Shown here: one piece after another, positions 58,519 through 64,000 of the stretch
Layout: the number at the start of each line of letters is the position of its first letter
How positions within the stretch are numbered: the stretch's first letter is position 1
Source: Sympetrum striolatum
Taxonomy: Eukaryota; Arthropoda; Insecta; Odonata; Libellulidae
Length of the DNA: 64,000 nt
Reading direction: 5' to 3'
Assembly (NCBI GenBank): GCA_947579665.1
Contig: OX388343.1
Span: 92,360,254-92,424,253 of the forward strand
Position numbers and translations under genes: made by a program
Notes under the pieces: model-generated
The model's database searches: none
Seen by the model: only the letters and a program-made list of their open reading frames with translations
What the model was told of the DNA's origin: nothing

Positions 58519-61500
58519 ATGGCGGACATAAAAACCTCGACGATGGACAATTTACATACACAGAATGGAAATTTCATGTGCGGAGTGATTGAAGGTGAAC
58601 ATTTTGTGGTATTATCTAAATGATGATAGAATAGTAACTTTAGATCTATGCTGTATAATATTTTATAAGTATATCTTATCTTCTTGCCCCAAAATTGGTT
58701 GATCCTATTCAGTAGCTATTTTAAGTATATGATATCTCTCCCGGAAGGTTTTTACGGAAGACCTTGGACTACGGAGCAGAGGAAAGATTTATTTCAGAAG
58801 TAAGTCTAGGATATTTTTTATCTATTTAATGTTAGAGATGCATACTTTGTAATTTCGCCTAATTTTTATTGACGTCGATTTGCGATCATGCTTTATTTAA
58901 TGCTGTGGAAGTGACTCAGATCACACTAGAAGGTTATTTTCTACTTCTTTTTATTATTGACGAAATAATGCTTTAATAGGTTGAAGAAGTGGGGTATGGA
59001 TTCTTATGTATATGCTCCTAAGGACGACTACAAACACCGTGCTTATTGGCGAGAGCTTTATTCAGTGGAAGAGGCCGAACATTTGACAGGGCTCGTATCT
59101 GCAGCTAGAGAATGTGGCATTACGTTTTATTATGCACTTTCTCCTGGTTTAGATATTACATATTCCAGTAGCAAAGAGGTAGCTGCATTAAAAAGGAAAC
59201 TTGAACAGGTAATTAAATCCGTTTTTTAACACCTTAATCTTAAAAGTATCTGGTACATTATTGTGAAAATATTCCATCATACGATTGCTCTTGAGGCTAT
59301 TTTATTTACCCGATTATTTATTGAACCTGTAAACCATCGTAATGAAACACTTAGTAACTTTTTTATTATATTTTATTTTATAAATTTCATTACGATGGTT
59401 TATACTGAATTCCACCAAGTGAGGATTGAACATATTAATTATATTATGAACCTGTAAGTTGATATTAATGATATTTCCTTTTCAGATATTAGTTTTCATT
59501 TGAATATTAATTAAAGTATGTATTAGTCTAAGCTGATAGAAAATTTGGCATTTTAATCTTCTCGTAAGATACTAAATGTTAGTTTTCAAGACTAGGTTAG
59601 AGATTTGGGCCTCTTGGGTCAAAATCATCCTGTAACACTTCATGTCATTACTGTTCAGTTGTATAATCAATTATGAGATTAGATGTGAACAAGGCAAAGA
59701 GTATTTTCATGATTCATGTTGAATTCTCATCTTACATAATGAAGTGTACTTTAGTGAAATTACCAACTTGGGAAAACTCTCAAGACTAGGATATCATATA
59801 CTTATAGTTATAATAAATGCTCCCTAAGTATAACTCATGAATTTTTTTAGTTACTATTGCTGTTTATATAAAAAATATGAGTATAAATAAGGGGAATAAT
59901 CATTTTGTACTGTTGTTTTTATGTTTTAACGTTCTTCCCTTATCCTTGGAAAGACTGAGTTTAACATTATTGATGAAATGTATTTGATTTTATGAAGTCA
60001 ATTAATCCATAGTGCTGTTGAAATTCAATAAAATATGATTTTTATTCTGCCATTGATTATATATTTGTGTTTGTTATTATAAGTCATCATCATTCCAAGC
60101 TTTCAGAATATCCTTTCAACTAATCTTCACTGAAATAAATATATATCTATGAATATTTGAGTATTGTCCAATCAATAACTGAAACTTGAGCACATTTTTG
60201 TTTCTAATAAATTTAGCAAAATCTTTAGTCTTATGTCATTATGATTTAAATATAAAATATTGATATCCTATTGCTCCTAGTCGTTTCATCTAATTTTTAG
60301 CCAAAGCTCTTGGTATTGAATCAAATGGACTAATTATCTATTATTCAAGTTTTGTTTGTTATTGCATAGTGTCAGAATTTTGCTTTCTTTTGGCTAATAT
60401 GTGCAAATTAGCTCTGGTTTGCTTCCCTATTGAGTTTCTTGACATGAGTGGGAAATTTTCAGCATGCAGACTTCTCTGGGTCTGCTAGTCCAGCTGGCTG
60501 ATGATAGAAAACACGTTCACTATTTAGCTTGAATACCTATAAGGGTGGGAGATGAGGCATAGATAACTTTTGTTTTTACATTTAGCCAGATAAATGTAAT
60601 GTCTGGAGTTACTGTCATTCGTTATTTTCTCTTAGACAAACTCTAAATATAAACTGAAAACATCAAAATTAATTGTCATTGATTTTAGTTTGGTTAAAGC
60701 GACTTTATATTTGGATGAGGATGTATCACTTGTGATGAAAACTGGCATCAAGCCTCAATTTATCAGTTGTATTCCCCTGGGACAAAGCTCTCTGGGGCCA
60801 AAAAAGGGGGCAAATTCAATGCAATTAAGTGGTTGTGTAGCTCCTACCCAACCATCCATGTATATGACTGGCTTCACTTACCTTATCATTGTTGGGCAAA
60901 CATTTCAGAACTTAGGCTATAATTGAAATTTAATTTAGTCGGAACTTACAGCATACTAGGGTGGCTGCTTTAGTGTCCTACTTCATTGTTCCATTTACTG
61001 TGTGGCACTTATAGACAGTAAAGAACCATTCTAACACAGTGTTGTCTGGAAGCAAGGTTTGTGTACTAGCTCTTTGTTTGATACCCTCATTAGAACTGGA
61101 CAAACAATAGTTTATTACTGATCTCAAAATTCCACTTGGGAAGAATATTATATTGAAGGAAGTGATGGAGATTCTCCACTGTGCCACCTCCTCCTCCCTG
61201 ATCTGCCTTTCTCAAGTTTGAATACTAGTTATTATTATTTAATCTATATGCTGCAATTTGGTATGATAACCAGGTGGCAACGGTTTGTTCAGTGAGTTGA
61301 AAGAATATCGACTTCTGTCTCCACTATCCAAGTTCCACCTTGCTGAGGGCCTTTAAAAACCTACTGTATATGAAGTACTATTATTATTGCTTCTAATTTA
61401 GGCAGGTTTCCACCTTAAACAGTTACTGCCTTAGATAGGATTTATCATACATAAAATTATAAACATAAACATGTGCATTGCAAAAAATTTTCTGTTACTA

Positions 61501-62523
61501 ATATGAGCCACCATGCAAAGAAAAAGATGAAGACAGAAATAGATAAGATACTGCTTAATAATTATGAATTAGCCCCCTTTCCTGTCAAGGGGAGGCATAT
61601 TCTTCCCCCTCTCTGGGGGCATATAACAGGCAAAACCTATAGCTATTGACAACTTTGGTGTTTTCAGTTGAAATTTCAAAACTTATAGAGAAAATTTTCA
61701 CAAAAGCTATTATCTAATTTGGAAAATTTTGTATCTGTGAGTGTGCCACTTTTACCATGTGTTACATTTTGCTTGAAAAAAAAAGTGGCAAAACATGACA
61801 CCCTGTTATGTATCATCATCTAGGGGAGCTAAATTGTTCCCTAGTTCAGCCTGCTCATCAAAATTTTCCTCATTTGGTCAACAGCATTCTTTGCTGGATT
61901 TACTTTATTTCTAACTTAGCTCCATTTCTTCTTTCTTATTCATAGAGCTATTTGTTGCAAACTTCCTGTGAATACATCTAAGAAACAAAGCTAGTGGAAA
62001 TACTAAGTCACTATGAATCATCAATCCCTTAGCTACAGATCGATTTTCGCAAAAAAAGACAAAACTATTTCTTTGTATTGTGTCGAAAAAACGTTTTTTC
62101 CCCAAATCAAATATGCCCTCGTGTGGGAAAGCTGGGTACTGATATGAGCGTCTTGTTATTGTTAAGTAAAGGTCTGCATGGGCGGAAAATTTTAACCCAG
62201 GCCTAAATTTTAAGCATATGATCTCATATCTGTCTTGGCTAGAATTGTGGTCTTGTACTCTTTAGACCTTTCTATGTTCACTTTGCATTGATCCTGTATC
62301 TATATTATCTGGATGCTGAATACTTTTTGAGATTGTTTTGTTAATACATGAACAAACCTATCTGATACTTAATTTTTGAAGGTTAGAGTAAAAATGTCTG
62401 GTCTATCTTTTAACACAGGTATCACAATTTGGCTGTGCTGCTTTTGCTCTGCTCTTTGATGATATAGAACCTGAAATGTCTGAAGCTGATAAGGAAGTAT
62501 TTCAATCATTTGCACATGCTCAG
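58519..62523 (+). CDS. OGA: Protein O-GlcNAcase, 5' four exons (gene continues past the window)
   Basis: Exons are 58,519-58,594, 58,748-58,799, 58,980-59,208 and 62,419-62,523, together 154 codons. Exon 4 ends at a GTGAGT donor, so the gene runs on. The product starts [11 protein letters not shown] and enters the GH84 domain at [14 protein letters not shown] (glycine-loop start). [20 protein letters not shown] and [14 protein letters not shown] follow, then [18 protein letters not shown]. The Asp pair in LLFDDI (residues 133-134) matches the two catalytic aspartates of human OGA (D174 and D175). The enzyme removes O-linked N-acetylglucosamine from Ser/Thr of nuclear and cytoplasmic proteins by substrate-assisted hydrolysis. 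Intron 3 is 3.2 kb and holds only a hairpin repeat and AT-rich DNA. SNRPG lies 1.4 kb upstream on the same strand. Confidence 0.96.
59330..59402. repeat. Hairpin with 18-base perfect arms in OGA intron 3
   Basis: TAAACCATCGTAATGAAA at 59,330-59,347 pairs exactly with 59,385-59,402 around a 37-base AT-rich loop. Confidence 0.85.
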
Positions 62524-64000
62524 GTGAGTTATTCTATCTGAACTCTTCATCTATCTCTTAATTAAAAGAATAGTAAAAACTGATTAACTTTACTATTATG
62601 ATACCACAAATTGTCCGAGTAGTATGAAGCATGGAGACGACATGAATTTTAATTATCTCCATCTAGTACCTTAAATGTCATGCTCAAGTTACATTTGCTA
62701 CATATGGAATAGACTTAAATGATTTCCCATTTTCTTTTTTAGACTCGTACTTCTATAAGATTATTTTCAAATTAACTCTAAAAGCAACACTTAATATAGT
62801 AAATGGAAGGTTCTCAGGTATCCTATTGGATAGCATGTTTATCTTTGGTGAAATCTTAGGTTTGATTTCCTGTAGGAGCCTTTATGGACAAAATTGCCTC
62901 ATCCATCAAACTTTGATAATACTTCTAACTCTATTGAATAGAATTATTCTTTATGGATGGAAATAGAGAATTATATCTTTTCTTGCCCTGCACTTGTTAC
63001 TTCAAGATACTGTGTCGTTCTTGTGGTATTTTAATCTTTGTTATTTAACTCTCTTCTATGTCAATGTAAATAAATTATTTATATGATCATCATGTACAGT
63101 AGCACATGTACTTGCAAGCTTGATTCATTCCTTAGAGATTTTAGTATCTAGAGAAGTTCACATATTGCTACTTGATTTCTCATTGCATCAACCTAAATAT
63201 TCACTTTTGACCCGTTATAGACCACCAAATTCAAGTAAAAATATCTTTATAGATGAACTGGAAACAACATTCAACAGCATTCTTACAGAAAATTATATGA
63301 CTATTGGGAAAATTAATAATAACTTAATAAACTAGATTCAACAGTTCAGAGATATATTAAATAGAAATTGTTATTACTATTACAATAGAAATCTGTGTAC
63401 ATTTAATGGGTTTGGTAAAATCATTAAAAACTATACCAAGGAAGAGGTTATTAACAGCAAATTACTTAAATCATCTGTGGATCACATTTGTTAGATCTAG
63501 TGAAACTAATTGCAAAAGAATTATAATACAACCAAAATATCAGACCATTACATGATAGGTCTTAATATATCCTCAGTTGAAAATTCTAAAGAAAACATGA
63601 AACCTAATTGTAAAACTGTATTCAACAAATATTTACCAAGCAACAAATTTCAGAATTTTAGTTAAAAAACTATACTTAAAAGCAGAGATTCAGATTTCAT
63701 CTATGAAGGTGAATAAAATATAAAAAAGACTTAATTTTCAATTTGTTTTATTTGAATTGAAAAATGTTAAATGTGGATCATTTTATCACTTATAGAAATG
63801 TCTTTTTCCCAGTTAATTGGTTGCTCTGATATGCCATCCTCGTAGAACAAAGTTGGTCATATCCAGGTCCAACCCAACCCCAGTGTAATTGTTGAACCTT
63901 TGACCTCCCTGTGTGTCTTTGAGTGAGCTACAGACATGATTGTAACTGGGAGAAAGGTTTGGGCTGCAGGAAGGGTGTTTAAGTGTTTCCCAACTGAGAT
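62524..64000 (+). other. OGA intron 4 (continues past window)
   Basis: No further OGA exon was recognised after 62,523. It contains the LINE relic and otherwise AT-rich DNA. Confidence 0.6.
63100..63600 (+). mobile_element. LINE endonuclease-domain relic in OGA intron 4
   Basis: A frame with YRPPNSSKNIFIDELETTFN and then MTIGKINNNLIN (from a GDFN-like motif) continues, past stops and shifts, to ISDHYMIGLNIS near 63,540-63,580. These are the YRPP, GDFN and SDH landmarks of APE-type LINE endonucleases. The copy is broken. Confidence 0.65.

Noticed and set aside
1..64000. CRISPR array, operon, riboswitch or bacterial origin features
   Set aside because: The window is eukaryotic nuclear DNA, with introns, TATA/initiator promoters and AATAAA signals; no regularly spaced repeats of CRISPR type were seen.

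Overview
This is a window of AT-rich insect nuclear DNA. The evidence is spliced genes with GT..AG introns, TATA/initiator promoters of arthropod type, cuticle-type secreted proteins, an insect DUF4781 protein, and many degraded retroelements and DNA transposons. The species cannot be fixed from sequence. Long intergenic stretches and the mix of Penelope-like, non-LTR, hAT and SINE relics suggest a moderately large insect genome.

Left part (1-39,270): six paralogous genes for secreted proline/valine-rich cuticle-like proteins. They resemble the low-complexity CPLCP class, which is dense in PV and PY pairs. Five lie on the minus strand (1-1089, partial; 10,249-11,165; 14,575-16,786; 21,800-24,035; 37,110-39,187) and one on the plus strand (5558-6402). 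Each has the same structure: TATA box, CA initiator 30-33 bases downstream, a 12-base coding first exon (Met-Lys plus two residues), a phase-0 intron of 83-1633 bases, then one large exon. That exon carries the rest of the signal peptide, a conserved acidic/glutamine-rich Lys-Arg segment, a Gly-rich segment, the PVPV/PYPV block and usually a Gly/His-rich tail. The first exons are too short for ordinary ORF detection; I found them from the promoter and donor pattern. The intergenic DNA holds a palindromic MITE, a non-LTR retrotransposon 3' end, a CpG-rich island, short tandem duplications and SINE relics.

Middle (39,280-49,760): a transposon graveyard. It holds a Penelope-like fragment flanked by a 15-base direct repeat, a tRNA-like SINE head, a fold-back, a broken hAT transposase gene, RTE-type LINE relics ending in (TA)n, a possible solo LTR and a non-autonomous DNA element.

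Right part (49,760-64,000), all plus strand: a DUF4781 gene with its whole coding region in one exon (50,497-52,281), with a hAT MITE in its 3' region; a Penelope-like reverse transcriptase/GIY-YIG relic and a SINE cluster; the spliceosomal SmG gene SNRPG, complete in four exons (56,631-57,106); and the 5' part of the O-GlcNAcase gene OGA (58,519 to past the window end), including the exon with the catalytic Asp pair. A LINE endonuclease relic lies in the next OGA intron.

The least understood items are the cuticle-like cluster with its uniform micro-exon/promoter design and conserved Lys-Arg site, and the DUF4781 protein, whose function is unknown.
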